Shown here piece after piece: positions 26,355 to 34,087 of a stretch of 64,000 bases of DNA (position 1 is its first letter; every line of letters begins with the position of its first letter). The notes below the pieces were generated by a model that searched no databases, was not told where the DNA came from, and worked only from the letters and a program-made list of their open reading frames with translations. Source of the stretch: Bacillota bacterium (GTDB lineage: Bacteria; Bacillota; Clostridia; Lachnospirales; Lachnospiraceae); contig JAEYOY010000074.1 in assembly GCA_023411215.1 (NCBI GenBank), positions 1 to 64,000 of the forward strand. Direction: 5' to 3'. The translations under genes were made by a program, and so were the position numbers.

Positions 26355-26452
26355 CTTTATTATTCTGTTCCTTATTACGTCATGTCTTTCATCGACAGTT
26401 ATAAAATCTATTTATTTTTAGTTACATCGTTTACCAACTTTCAATAATGATA

Positions 26453-26639
26453 TACGGGATAAGCGTAGGTCGGAAGCGATGCTTCCCTCCATGCGTTGCT
26501 CGCAGGGTCTTTCCTGTAGTTCTACGGGACAAGCGCAGGTCGGAAGCGATGCTTCCTTCCTCGCGTTGCTCGCAGGCCGTCCTGTTGTTATACGGGATAA
26601 GCGCAGGTCGGAAGCGATGCTTCCTTCCTCGCGTTGCTC
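26453..26639. repeat. Three tandem repeats of about 70 bp
   Basis: Units begin at 26453, 26523 and 26591, each opening TACGGGAYAAGCGYAGGTCG. Each contains the small palindrome GGAAGCGATGCTTCC and the block GCGTTGCTCG; the first two end in GCAGG...CCTGT hairpins. The third unit runs straight into the giant palindrome at 26640. Confidence 0.85.
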
Positions 26640-26721
26640 GGTCGAATACTTTGGATACCCTGCCCTGAAAGCAAGCTTTCGGGCAGGGTATCCAAAGTAT
26701 TCGACCTTCGCTTATCCCGTA
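26591..26721. repeat. Giant palindrome with one interrupted arm
   Basis: A 26-bp perfect stem (26640-26665 with 26681-26706) is topped by GAAAGC/GCTTTC around a 2-nt loop. The right arm continues without a break into CGCTTATCCCGTA (26709-26721), which matches the start of the third tandem unit, TACGGGATAAGCG (26591-26603). The left arm is therefore interrupted by about 35 nt. The arrangement matches the element at 9061-9202. Confidence 0.8.
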
Positions 26722-26777
26722 CATTATAACCTATTTTTGTTGTTTGGACAAATAAAACTTGTTCTGCATCGTTATAA

Positions 26778-26995
26778 GCGGTGCTATCGGATATTGGTAC
26801 TAATCAGGGTGGGATTATGCTTACCGTTTCAGAAAAGAATGTGGGCGCAATTAGAGCCTATGCAAAGGCCGGTTTTATGACAGAAGGCATAATGAAAAAA
26901 GCTTTTTTAGAGATGGTAAATTTCAAAATAAAGTTATTATGGCTATCTTAAGAGAAGAATGGATTGATACTCAATCTAACACAATAGTTAGCTAA
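26778..26995 (+). pseudogene. GNAT-family acetyltransferase remnant
   Basis: Only the C-terminal third of a GCN5-type N-acetyltransferase survives. The frame 'LTVSEKNVGAIRAYAKAGF' is the typical acetyl-CoA-binding end of the fold. It shifts at a run of six T at 26903-26908; adding one T restores 'AFFRDGKFQNKVIMAILREE' to a TAA at 26995. No start or N-terminal domain is present. The remnant keeps a terminator hairpin (26988-27024). It lies between the repeat block and degV, so this junction has been rearranged. Confidence 0.75.
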
Positions 26996-27024
26996 GGAGG
27001 GAGAGGCATCTCCTTCCTTAGCTA
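26988..27024 (+). terminator. Terminator behind the GNAT remnant
   Basis: TAGCTAAGGA...TCTCC-TTCCTTAGCTA forms a long stem with one bulge; no clean T-run follows. Confidence 0.5.
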
Positions 27025-27125
27025 TGCTTATTTAATCTCAAATATAGCTTATCGCTTCTAATCCACGAAATGATTTTCTCCGCATGCGAATCCTATCTTG
27101 AAAGCGAGTTTTTTCATACTTTTTG

Positions 27126-27154
27126 TTGAATCTTCACTTACTATAGTTTACAAT
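27126..27154 (+). promoter_or_regulatory. Promoter of degV
   Basis: TTGAAT (27126-27131), 17 bp, and TACAAT (27149-27154) precede the degV start by about 50 nt. Confidence 0.65.
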
Positions 27155-27203
27155 ATGTGTATTGAAAACTACTATCCACCCCATCGATTGATAGGAGGAG
27201 CAT

Positions 27204-28088
27204 ATGAGAGAGTTTCAGATTTTTAGTGATTCATCCTGTGATTTGCCCGAAGACTTAGCTGCTCAAAATAATATTAAGATTATTCCGTTCTATGTCAGCT
27301 TTGATCAGGATATATATTATAAGGAAAATGTAGATATCTCTAATTCAGATTTTTTTGTACGGTTGGAAAAGGAGAAGCGTGTTACAACCTCTCTTCCAAC
27401 TGTTCAGGAATATATCAACGAATTTAAGGCCTCCATTCATAAGGGACTTGATATTCTATGCATATGTCTTTCGCAGAAATTCAGCGGATCTTACCAATCG
27501 GCTGTAAATGCGAAGACCATTCTGGAGGAACAATATCCCGAGGTTCAAATTCACGTGATTGACAGTATCCAAGCGACAGCCGGACAAGGGTTATTTTTAC
27601 TGCAGGCTGCTGCTCTAAAGAGATGTGAGCTCTCTTTGGAGGAGGTAGTCAAAAGGCTCGAAGCACTGAAGCCAACTGCACGCATCATGTTTACGGTAGA
27701 TACTTTGAATTATTTATCCAAAGGACGCAGAATCGGGAAAGCAATAACACTAGAAGGTGATATCCTAGATCTAAAGCCCTTGATTTTACTGAAGGAGGGG
27801 GAATTAATTCCCTATTCCAAGGTACGCAGCCGTAAGAATTCACTGGATAGGCTGATCACCATGACAAGAGAATATTTCACGCAAGCTGGAGAAAGCCCAC
27901 AGGATTATGATTTCTGTATCGCGAATGCAACCACTTTAAGTGACGCCGAGTATTTACAGAAGCAGCTCGAGGAATATATCGGTCATAAGCCTTACACTCC
28001 GATCTTTCAGATCGGTGTGACCATCGGAGCATACGCAGGTCCCGGAGGACTAGGAATCTGTTTTATAAAAAAATATGATCGTATGTAG
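27204..28088 (+). CDS. DegV family fatty-acid-binding protein
   Basis: A 294-residue cytoplasmic DegV protein. Members bind a fatty acid between two domains and serve fatty acid kinases in incorporating exogenous fatty acids. The N-terminal signature 'IFSDSSCDLPEDLAAQNNI', 'TSLPTVQEYINEF', 'LSQKFSGSYQSA' and the C-terminal 'IGVTIGAYAGPGGLGICFI' are all in place, and the length is standard. ATAGGAGGAGCAT precedes the ATG. The next gene, encoding a LUD protein, starts 14 nt after the stop, so the two are cotranscribed. Confidence 0.93.
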   Translation: MREFQIFSDSSCDLPEDLAAQNNIKIIPFYVSFDQDIYYKENVDISNSDFFVRLEKEKRVTTSLPTVQEYINEFKASIHKGLDILCICLSQKFSGSYQSAVNAKTILEEQYPEVQIHVIDSIQATAGQGLFLLQAAALKRCELSLEEVVKRLEALKPTARIMFTVDTLNYLSKGRRIGKAITLEGDILDLKPLILLKEGELIPYSKVRSRKNSLDRLITMTREYFTQAGESPQDYDFCIANATTLSDAEYLQKQLEEYIGHKPYTPIFQIGVTIGAYAGPGGLGICFIKKYDRM

Positions 28089-28102
28089 AGGGAGGAAATC
28101 TT

Positions 28103-28741
28103 ATGACACCTAAGCAGATTTATTATGAAAATTTGGCTGATTCATTGATTGACCGTTTTAACAAGAGAGGGATTGAGGGTTATTATTGCGAGAATGCTGA
28201 GGAAGCACTATTAACTGCTAAGCGCTTCTTAACACCCGGTTGCTCCGTCTCCTGGGGAGGCTCCCAGACTTTAATTGATATCGGTTTATTAGAGTCACTT
28301 TCTTCCTCCTCAGATTACATAATTTATGATCGCGACAAGGCAAAAACTCCGGAAGAAAAGCTTCAGATGTATAGTAAGACTGTTACGGCTGATTATTATT
28401 TCATGAGCACCAATGCAATTACGCTGGACGGTCAATTGGTCAATATCGATGGCTCAGGTAACCGTGTGGCCTGTCTTATCACCGGTCCAAAGAATGTCAT
28501 TATTATTGCCGGTATGAATAAGATTACCACCGATGTCGAAAATGCTATCGAACGAGTCCGTAATATGGCTACTCCGCCAAACACCGTAAGACTCGGTAAG
28601 AAGACACCCTGCGCTGAGACCGGCAAATGTGCCAATTGCCTGGTTGATGATTGTATCTGCAATCAGATTGTCGTTACCAGACGTTCCGGTACCCAGGGCA
28701 GAATAAAGGTGATTCTTGTTGGAGAGGAACTAGGCTTCTAA
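28103..28741 (+). CDS. LUD-domain protein (lactate utilization LutC-like)
   Basis: A 212-residue protein of the LUD/DUF162 family, related to LutC of the LutABC lactate-oxidation complex. It has 'SWGGSQTLIDIGLLE', 'TADYYFMSTNAITLDGQLVN' and 'DGSGNRVACLITGPKNVI'. A Cys-rich segment follows near the C-terminus ('CAETGKCANCLVDDCICNQI'), which could bind a metal or cluster. No lutA or lutB partner is nearby, so a lactate role is unproven. GGGAGGAAATCTT precedes the ATG. Its stop codon is followed after one base by a 34-nt hairpin repeat. Confidence 0.88.
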   Translation: MTPKQIYYENLADSLIDRFNKRGIEGYYCENAEEALLTAKRFLTPGCSVSWGGSQTLIDIGLLESLSSSSDYIIYDRDKAKTPEEKLQMYSKTVTADYYFMSTNAITLDGQLVNIDGSGNRVACLITGPKNVIIIAGMNKITTDVENAIERVRNMATPPNTVRLGKKTPCAETGKCANCLVDDCICNQIVVTRRSGTQGRIKVILVGEELGF

Positions 28742-28742
28742 A

Positions 28743-28783
28743 CGATAGAAAGCACGCTTCGCGAACTTTCTATCGTCATAAAC
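28743..28783. repeat. Hairpin repeat, left copy
   Basis: CGATAGAAAG...CTTTCTATCG around CACGCTTCGCGAA, followed by TCATAAAC. It is an inverted copy of the element at 29083-29135, with a paired base change (G:C here, A:T there) in the stem. Confidence 0.85.
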
Positions 28784-28842
28784 TGTATTGCGCCTTGTCA
28801 TAAGGCCCATATAAATCATAATTAAGAAAGAAGGATGCTATT

Positions 28843-29019
28843 ATGTCAATGAAGGATTGCTGCCAAGGCGGCGAAGGTTGCAATGTTAAAGTAACCGTAG
28901 AAGTAAGCAAAATCGTTAAATACGTAAGTGTAGCTGCAGTATTGATTGTAGGAATTATTTTTGGAACCTTGACTTTTAAGAAGATGATGGAAGACGGTTT
29001 CTTTGATGTTGTTGAATAA
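28843..29019 (+). CDS. Small single-pass membrane protein, 58 aa
   Basis: Encodes 58 residues: a Cys- and Gly-containing N-terminus ('MSMKDCCQGGEGCN'), a basic-hydrophobic segment, one transmembrane helix (about residues 28-45, 'VSVAAVLIVGIIFGTLTF'), and a charged tail ('KKMMEDGFFDVVE'). GAAGGA lies 8 nt before the ATG, and a strong terminator follows the stop. It is preserved between two inverted hairpin repeats. I do not recognise a family; the CC...C cluster could bind a metal. It is too short for default gene callers but has all the marks of a real gene. Confidence 0.7.
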   Translation: MSMKDCCQGGEGCNVKVTVEVSKIVKYVSVAAVLIVGIIFGTLTFKKMMEDGFFDVVE

Positions 29020-29039
29020 TACGTAAACGTATTGATTAT

Positions 29040-29077
29040 GCCTGGATAATGCACAAACTGTGCATTTCCAGGCTTTT
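29040..29077 (+). terminator. Terminator of the 58-aa gene
   Basis: GCCTGGATAATGCAC pairs with GTGCATTTCCAGGC (one mismatch) and is followed by TTTT. Confidence 0.8.
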
Positions 29078-29082
29078 GATTT

Positions 29083-29135
29083 ATGTCAATAGAAAGTTCG
29101 CGAAGCGTGCTTTCTATTGTTTATGACGATAGAAA
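29083..29135. repeat. Hairpin repeat, right copy (inverted), with a partial second unit
   Basis: Reads on the minus strand as CAATAGAAAG...CTTTCTATTG around CACGCTTCGCGAA. A partial extra unit (GACGATAGAAAGTACG) adjoins it toward rhaA. Confidence 0.8.
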
Positions 29136-29150
29136 GTACGTGGTCAGATG

Positions 29151-30401
29151 CTACATTCTCTTACTAAGAACATCCCTCTCATATCGCTTCACCTCAGAGA
29201 ACCAGTCTTCTCTCTCCGGAACATTATTCAGCTCACAGAAGTAATTCCATACGTCTCCCACGGGATACAGCTTTATCTCTTCAGAAAGCATTAGCAACTC
29301 AGAGAACTCCCTATTGTTCTGTAACGCAGCCATATGTTCCTTCGGGAGCAGCAATGCCGTAAGCAATGCCTTTTGCATATTTCTCATACCGATTACCCAG
29401 GCTGCGATTCGATTAATGCTTGCGTCAAAGAAATCCAAAGCCAAAAGTACCCGGTCTGAGCCGTTTCGAATAATTTCCTTGGCTATCTCCTTCGTCTCAT
29501 CATCGAGAATTACTACATGATCACTATCCCAGCGAACGGATCTGGTCACATGAAGTGCCACCTTATCCGAGAACAACAGCATCGAGGGGATCTTGTCAGC
29601 TACGGCTTCCGTCGGATGATAATGTCCGTTATCCAATAAACAGAGTAGATTATTTTTAGCTGCATAATTCATATAGAATTCATGAGAACCTACCGTATAA
29701 CTCTCCATGCCGATTCCGAATACCTTCGATTCAACCGCAATTGATACCATATTGTGATCATAAGGTGTAGCTATGATCTCATCCAAGGACTTCTTTAATC
29801 TGGCACGGGGTGCCATCCGATCTGCCGGTATATCCTTAAAGCCATCCGGTATCCATATATTCATAAGACTTGGTGTTCCAAGCTCCTTAGCAAAGTACTC
29901 AGTTATCCTTATACAAGCCTTGCCATGCTCAACCCAGAAGCGGCGTATTTCCTCATTCTCACTTGATAATGTTGCATCTGCTGCCTTAGGATGTGAGAAA
30001 TAGGTTGGATTAAAATCCAGTCCCAGCTTTCTCTCCCTAGCAAATTCCACCCATTTCTTAAAGTGCTTCGGTTCTAACTTATCTCTGTCTACAAACTCCT
30101 CGCTATCGAAAATTGCATAGCTGGCATGTAGATTGATACGGTGCAGCCCCGGAACCAGACTTAGGGCCTTGTCAATATCAGCCATAAGCTCCTCCGGTGA
30201 TCTGGCCTTACCGGGATAATTACCGGTCGCCTGAATTCCACCGGATAGTTGCCCAACTCCTTCAAAACCGCCAACATCATCCCCCTGCCAGCAGTGCATG
30301 GAGATGGAGATGCTTTGCAGCTTGTTCATCGCTTCCTCTGTATCTACCCCAAGTCTTGCATAGAGCTCTCTTGCCGACTGGTAACGTTCCTGCGTTGACA
30401 T
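29151..30401 (-). CDS. rhaA: L-rhamnose isomerase
   Basis: A 416-residue enzyme converting L-rhamnose to L-rhamnulose, first step of rhamnose catabolism. The full-length family pattern is seen: 'SISMHCWQGDDVGGFE', 'TGNYPGKARSPEEL', 'HASYAIFD', 'LDFNPTYFSHPKA' and 'LLDNGHYHPTEAVADKI', which contains metal-binding Asp and His residues, plus 'HVTRSVRWDSDHVV'. AAAGGAGGATATCAT precedes the ATG. Rhamnulokinase and the aldolase are not in the window, so the pathway is scattered. The AraC regulator gene directly upstream, on the same strand, is the likely controller; a TATAAT (30423-30428) without a good -35 box fits an activator-dependent promoter. Confidence 0.95.
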   Translation of the reverse strand: MSTQERYQSARELYARLGVDTEEAMNKLQSISISMHCWQGDDVGGFEGVGQLSGGIQATGNYPGKARSPEELMADIDKALSLVPGLHRINLHASYAIFDSEEFVDRDKLEPKHFKKWVEFARERKLGLDFNPTYFSHPKAADATLSSENEEIRRFWVEHGKACIRITEYFAKELGTPSLMNIWIPDGFKDIPADRMAPRARLKKSLDEIIATPYDHNMVSIAVESKVFGIGMESYTVGSHEFYMNYAAKNNLLCLLDNGHYHPTEAVADKIPSMLLFSDKVALHVTRSVRWDSDHVVILDDETKEIAKEIIRNGSDRVLLALDFFDASINRIAAWVIGMRNMQKALLTALLLPKEHMAALQNNREFSELLMLSEEIKLYPVGDVWNYFCELNNVPEREDWFSEVKRYERDVLSKRM

Positions 30402-30485
30402 ATGATATCCTCCTTTACTCTGATTATAGCATGCTTATCAATTTATGTTTCTTAAGCTCAGTATATCAGATATAGCCGCAAAAAA

Positions 30486-30516
30486 AAGGACACCTTTTGC
30501 ACAAAAAAGTGTCCTT
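30486..30516 (-). terminator. Terminator of the AraC gene
   Basis: On the minus strand AAGGACAC pairs with GTGTCCTT and is followed by eight T. It overlaps the stop codon of the regulator. Confidence 0.8.
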
Positions 30517-31474
30517 AATTGCAGTCTCTATATTCCTTAGGGGATAGCCCAAACTTCTCTCTGAAGATACGATGAAAATAGCTTAGATTGTCATAGCCCA
30601 CAGCCAGACCGATATCTGCCACCGATAATCTCGTTGTTGATAGCAGGTAAGCCGCTTGTTTCAGTCTCTTGGTTTGCACTAGCTCTGTATAAGTCCTTGT
30701 CGTCATCCGTTTCACCATACGGCTTAACCAATAGAGGTTATAATGAAGCGACAAAGCAAGCTCAGACAGCGATCCCTCCTTGTAATGTTCTTCAATGTAT
30801 CGAAATACCGCAAGCATCAACTCCTGCTCTAACCGGTCCTTACCTACCTCCACTTTATCCGTATGATTCATGAGCTGGAGAAATAATAACCCCATGGTAA
30901 CCTGATTAATCCTATGATCGTTCTGTTGATTGTTCTGAATGGTCCAGATTAAGTTCTCGATTAGATTTTGAATTGGCAGCACCTCGGTTACCTTGAAATG
31001 CAAAAAGCTAACTTTGGGTTCTTCACTTCGAAGACAGCCTACCAGAAAATCTCTTACCAGATTCTCCTCCTCCCCGATCATGTGTAATGCCTGATCAAAG
31101 AACTCCGGAAGGATTATAAAATTCACTGCTATGTCTTCTATTCCGGCAGGAAGTATCTCCTGCGTTGCATTCTGGTTCATCAACAACAGCTCACCCTGCT
31201 TCAGATGTACCTCATCTCCGTTGATTATGTGAGTGGTCTGCCCCTCACACATGTAGATTACTTCGACATAATTATGGGTGTGCTTCGGAAAATGAACGAA
31301 CCTCGTATGAGTACGAACCTGTATCAGTTTCCCATTCTCCAACAGGCGTCGGCTGTCAATCACAGATGATGTTCCATCCATATAAATTTCCTTATTAATT
31401 TGAGACCTACCGCTTAGAATATCCTGTTCCTCAGCAGTTACCTCTCTTAGTAGGCTTATTAACGATGAATTCAT
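30515..31474 (-). CDS. AraC-family regulator, probable rhamnose regulator
   Basis: A 319-residue regulator. The N-terminal half contains a cupin sugar-binding domain (about residues 55-110, 'FPKHTHNYVEVIYMCEGQTT' and 'LKQGELLLMNQN'). The C-terminal 100 residues form the AraC double HTH ('SLSELALSLHYNLYWLSRMVK', 'SVADIGLAVGYDNLSYFHRIF', 'FGLSPKEYRD'). It lies 113 nt upstream of rhaA on the same strand and is separated from it by a terminator, so it is transcribed on its own and is the natural activator of rhaA. Ligand assignment is inference from context. Confidence 0.88.
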   Translation of the reverse strand: MNSSLISLLREVTAEEQDILSGRSQINKEIYMDGTSSVIDSRRLLENGKLIQVRTHTRFVHFPKHTHNYVEVIYMCEGQTTHIINGDEVHLKQGELLLMNQNATQEILPAGIEDIAVNFIILPEFFDQALHMIGEEENLVRDFLVGCLRSEEPKVSFLHFKVTEVLPIQNLIENLIWTIQNNQQNDHRINQVTMGLLFLQLMNHTDKVEVGKDRLEQELMLAVFRYIEEHYKEGSLSELALSLHYNLYWLSRMVKRMTTRTYTELVQTKRLKQAAYLLSTTRLSVADIGLAVGYDNLSYFHRIFREKFGLSPKEYRDCN

Positions 31475-31537
31475 CTAATTCTCCCTGTTAAATTACTCAT
31501 TATCAGTATAGTACATAAACAAATATATTTCATATAA

Positions 31538-31661
31538 AAGGACTGCTGCAAAATAAATCTTAGAAGATAGATAATTCGACAATACCGAAAGAAGCTCGTT
31601 ATGAATGTGGAGAGCCCCTTAATCTTCCTTCCGAAGTATAATTCATTATGCAACAGCCCTT
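31538..31661. repeat. 124-bp element with 21-bp terminal inverted repeats
   Basis: The ends AAGGACTGCTGCAAAATAAAT (31538-31558) and, inverted, AAGGGCTGTTGCATAATGAAT (31641-31661) match at 17 of 21 positions. No protein is encoded. It sits upstream of the AraC gene and resembles a miniature transposable element or repeat. A single arm-like sequence (GGGGCTGTTGCATAAC, inverted) also occurs at about 153-168. Confidence 0.6.
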
Positions 31662-31742
31662 AAAATAATTATTTTCTAATAAGATCGGAGTGTCATAAGC
31701 CATACAAATATCTTACATTCGTCAATTACTCCATTCCTAATA

Positions 31743-32981
31743 TTAATATAAAGGATACTTATCTGTTAAGGTCTTAACCATTTCCATTGCCTTTGTCTTG
31801 TTAGCATCAACATCCTTAACCAGCAGATAAATTGCTTCTGCAATCACATCCATATCGGCTGCATTCATTCCTCTGGTAGTAACTGCTGCTGTACCAAGGC
31901 GGATACCACTGGTGACAAAAGGAGATGCAGGATCATTCGGAACCGAATTCTTATTACAGGTAATATTAGCCGCATCAAGAAGCTTCTCCGTGTCCTTACC
32001 AGTTACGCCCATGTTCTGAAGATCAACTAACATCAGATGATTATCGGTACCTCCGGATACCAGATTGAATCCTCGCTTCATTAATCCGTTTGCAAGAGCC
32101 TGTGCATTCTCAACAATTCTTCCCGCATATTCCTTAAAGCTCGGATCCAGAGCTTCCTTAAAGCAAACTGCCTTCGCTGCAATCACATGCATTAAAGGTC
32201 CTCCCTGAATACCTGGAAACACTGATTTATTCAACTTATATTCCTCTGCGAACTCCGCGCTGGATAAGATCATACCGCCTCTTGGTCCACGTAAGGTCTT
32301 ATGAGTGGTAGTGGTTGTGACATGTGCATAGGGAATCGGGCTCTCGTGGCAACCGGCAGCTACCAGACCTGCAATATGCGCCATATCTACCATTAGGAAT
32401 GCACCAACTTCGTCTGCTATCTCACGGAAGATTTTAAAATCTATCTTTCTTGCATAAGCGCTAGCACCTGCAATGATAAGCTTCGGCTTGCACTCCTTTG
32501 CAATACTTCTAACATTGTCATAATCAATAAAACCCTGGTTGTTTACACCATAAGGCACGATATTAAAATAGGCACCGCTCATATTAACCGGGCTGCCATG
32601 GGTAAGATGTCCGCCGTGGGCAAGGTTCATTCCGAGTACGGTATCGCCCGGCTTTAACAAAGCAAAGAATACAGCCATATTAGCCTGTGCTCCGGAATGG
32701 GGCTGAACGTTTGCATAGGTACAGCCAAATAATTCTTTTGCTCTTTCGATCGCAAGATTTTCAGCCATATCGACAAATTCACAACCACCGTAATATCTCT
32801 TTCCGGGATATCCTTCTGCATACTTATTGGTTAACTGGCTACCCATAGCTGCCATAACCGCTTTACTCACAAAGTTCTCGGAAGCAATTAACTCAATGTG
32901 GCTGTTCTGTCTTTCTATTTCCAGTGACATTGCTTCGGCAAGTTCAGGGTCATATGATTTTACGTCTTCAAATGAATACAT
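31743..32981 (-). CDS. glyA: Serine hydroxymethyltransferase
   Basis: A 412-residue PLP enzyme interconverting serine and glycine with transfer of a one-carbon unit to tetrahydrofolate. Hallmarks are 'ELIASENFVS', 'NKYAEGYPGKRYYGG', 'ALLKPGDTVLGMNLAHGGHLTHG', and the PLP-lysine block 'VTTTTHKTLRGPRGG' (Lys at about residue 230). Length is standard. AAGGAAATGATAAA precedes the ATG at 32981. It is a single-gene unit. Its 5' region has a plausible promoter (TTTCAA-17-TATACT on the minus strand, about 100 nt upstream); I could not recognise a glycine or folate riboswitch there. Confidence 0.96.
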   Translation of the reverse strand: MYSFEDVKSYDPELAEAMSLEIERQNSHIELIASENFVSKAVMAAMGSQLTNKYAEGYPGKRYYGGCEFVDMAENLAIERAKELFGCTYANVQPHSGAQANMAVFFALLKPGDTVLGMNLAHGGHLTHGSPVNMSGAYFNIVPYGVNNQGFIDYDNVRSIAKECKPKLIIAGASAYARKIDFKIFREIADEVGAFLMVDMAHIAGLVAAGCHESPIPYAHVTTTTTHKTLRGPRGGMILSSAEFAEEYKLNKSVFPGIQGGPLMHVIAAKAVCFKEALDPSFKEYAGRIVENAQALANGLMKRGFNLVSGGTDNHLMLVDLQNMGVTGKDTEKLLDAANITCNKNSVPNDPASPFVTSGIRLGTAAVTTRGMNAADMDVIAEAIYLLVKDVDANKTKAMEMVKTLTDKYPLY

Positions 32982-33299
32982 TTTATCATTTCCTTTCCGG
33001 TATATTTATACAGTTTTACGAACTTATAACGTCCTAATTCCGATTCGCGCTTTCGTTCGTTAAACCTTTACTGCGTACTAGTATATCACATAAAGAATTA
33101 TTTTGAAAGCGCAAATACGGAGGATACCTTCTATCATTCATAACTAAATCTAATATTAATTATTCCTAAAAATTATAACAACTAGTCCTCGAATCGTTTA
33201 TTCCCATCATTTTTTTATGCATCAAGAGGTTAATATACCAATTTCGTTGAACCGGAAGAAGCACACGTCACGTAATATCTATTACCTTTATGAATACAG

Positions 33300-33420
33300 A
33301 GCTTGCCACAGCAGACTCCCGCACCGCTGCCTGTGGCCGTCTTCCGATTAAGCGGCATGCGTCATCCTAGTGTGAACTTCGTTCACTATGCGGAGCGTTT
33401 TAATCGTATAGGATGAAATA
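33300..33420. repeat. Cluster of palindromes upstream of glyA
   Basis: Within the 497-nt gap 32982-33478 there is GCCACAG...CTGTGGC (33305-33337), and then a nested structure: CATCCTA (33363-33369)/TAGGATG (33409-33415) enclosing GTGAAC-TTC-GTTCAC. No protein is encoded. It looks like an intergenic repeat element. The remaining part of the gap is AT-rich and unremarkable apart from the glyA promoter. Confidence 0.5.
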
Positions 33421-33436
33421 TCCTATATGATAAAAG

Positions 33437-33463
33437 AAGTCCGGGAGGAATGCCCCCGGACTT
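33437..33463 (-). terminator. Terminator of the deoD-deoC-cdd operon
   Basis: AAGTCCGGG pairs with CCCGGACTT around a 9-nt loop, just downstream of cdd. On the minus strand it is followed by CTTTTATC. Confidence 0.7.
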
Positions 33464-33478
33464 ACATTACATATATAT

Positions 33479-33988
33479 TTATAAATTTTCAGGACCAAAG
33501 CTTACAGGTAATAATTCCTCCAAAAAGAATATAAGATAATCCTCCTCAGATCTTGCTAGTATAACCAGGAAACTCTTCGGATCAACAAATTCGCGCATAA
33601 CCTGGCGGCAGACACCGCAAGGCGCACAAAAGTCCTTTAATATGCCATCCTTGCCTCCTACGATAGCAATCGCTGAGAACTCTCGCTCTCCTTCACTGAT
33701 TGCTTTAAAGAAAGCAGTGCGCTCCGCACAATTGGTTGGAGAATAAGATGCATTCTCAATATTGCATCCCTTATATACCTTCTTGCTTTTCGTAAGAAGC
33801 GCGGCTCCGACCTTATGACGAGAATACGGAGTATAGGCAATCTTCATCGCTTCGATTGCATCACGAATCAGATTCTTGGCTACCGAATGGCTCACTATTT
33901 CATGCTTTGCTAATACTTCACCCTTTTCAAGGGGAATAAGGCTATTCTTCGTATCTGTTTCTTGTTGCTTCATATTTTGTTCTTGCAT
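33479..33988 (-). CDS. cdd: Cytidine deaminase
   Basis: A 169-residue zinc enzyme deaminating cytidine and deoxycytidine to uridines. Zinc and catalytic motifs are intact: 'ASYSPTNCAERTAFFKA' (Cys-Ala-Glu) and 'CAPCGVCRQ' (Pro-Cys-x-x-Cys). The N-terminus carries about 35 residues more than a typical 130-residue Cdd ('MQEQNMKQQETDTKNSL...'), with no recognisable domain. The start at 33988 follows GGGAGGTGTTCAGT; the longer form from 34012 would lie across that site. Third gene of the nucleoside-catabolic operon. Confidence 0.93.
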   Translation of the reverse strand: MQEQNMKQQETDTKNSLIPLEKGEVLAKHEIVSHSVAKNLIRDAIEAMKIAYTPYSRHKVGAALLTKSKKVYKGCNIENASYSPTNCAERTAFFKAISEGEREFSAIAIVGGKDGILKDFCAPCGVCRQVMREFVDPKSFLVILARSEEDYLIFFLEELLPVSFGPENL

Positions 33989-34087
33989 ACTGAACACCTC
34001 CCTGTTTATCATTTAATTAATGCATAGAGATATACATAATAACCAGGTGACACAAAATTCCCACTCTAGGTTTCTAGGTGCTTATTA

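Noticed and set aside
26453..26660. Possible CRISPR array
   Set aside because: Only three units, of 68-70 bp, that abut without unique spacers; no cas genes are nearby.
26431..26880. Several overlapping open frames on both strands
   Set aside because: They read through the 70-bp tandem repeats and the giant palindrome, repeat the same peptide in different frames and have no ribosome-binding sites.
32990..33300. Glycine or tetrahydrofolate riboswitch upstream of glyA
   Set aside because: No conserved core of either class could be found by eye; only an ordinary promoter and palindromic repeats are present.
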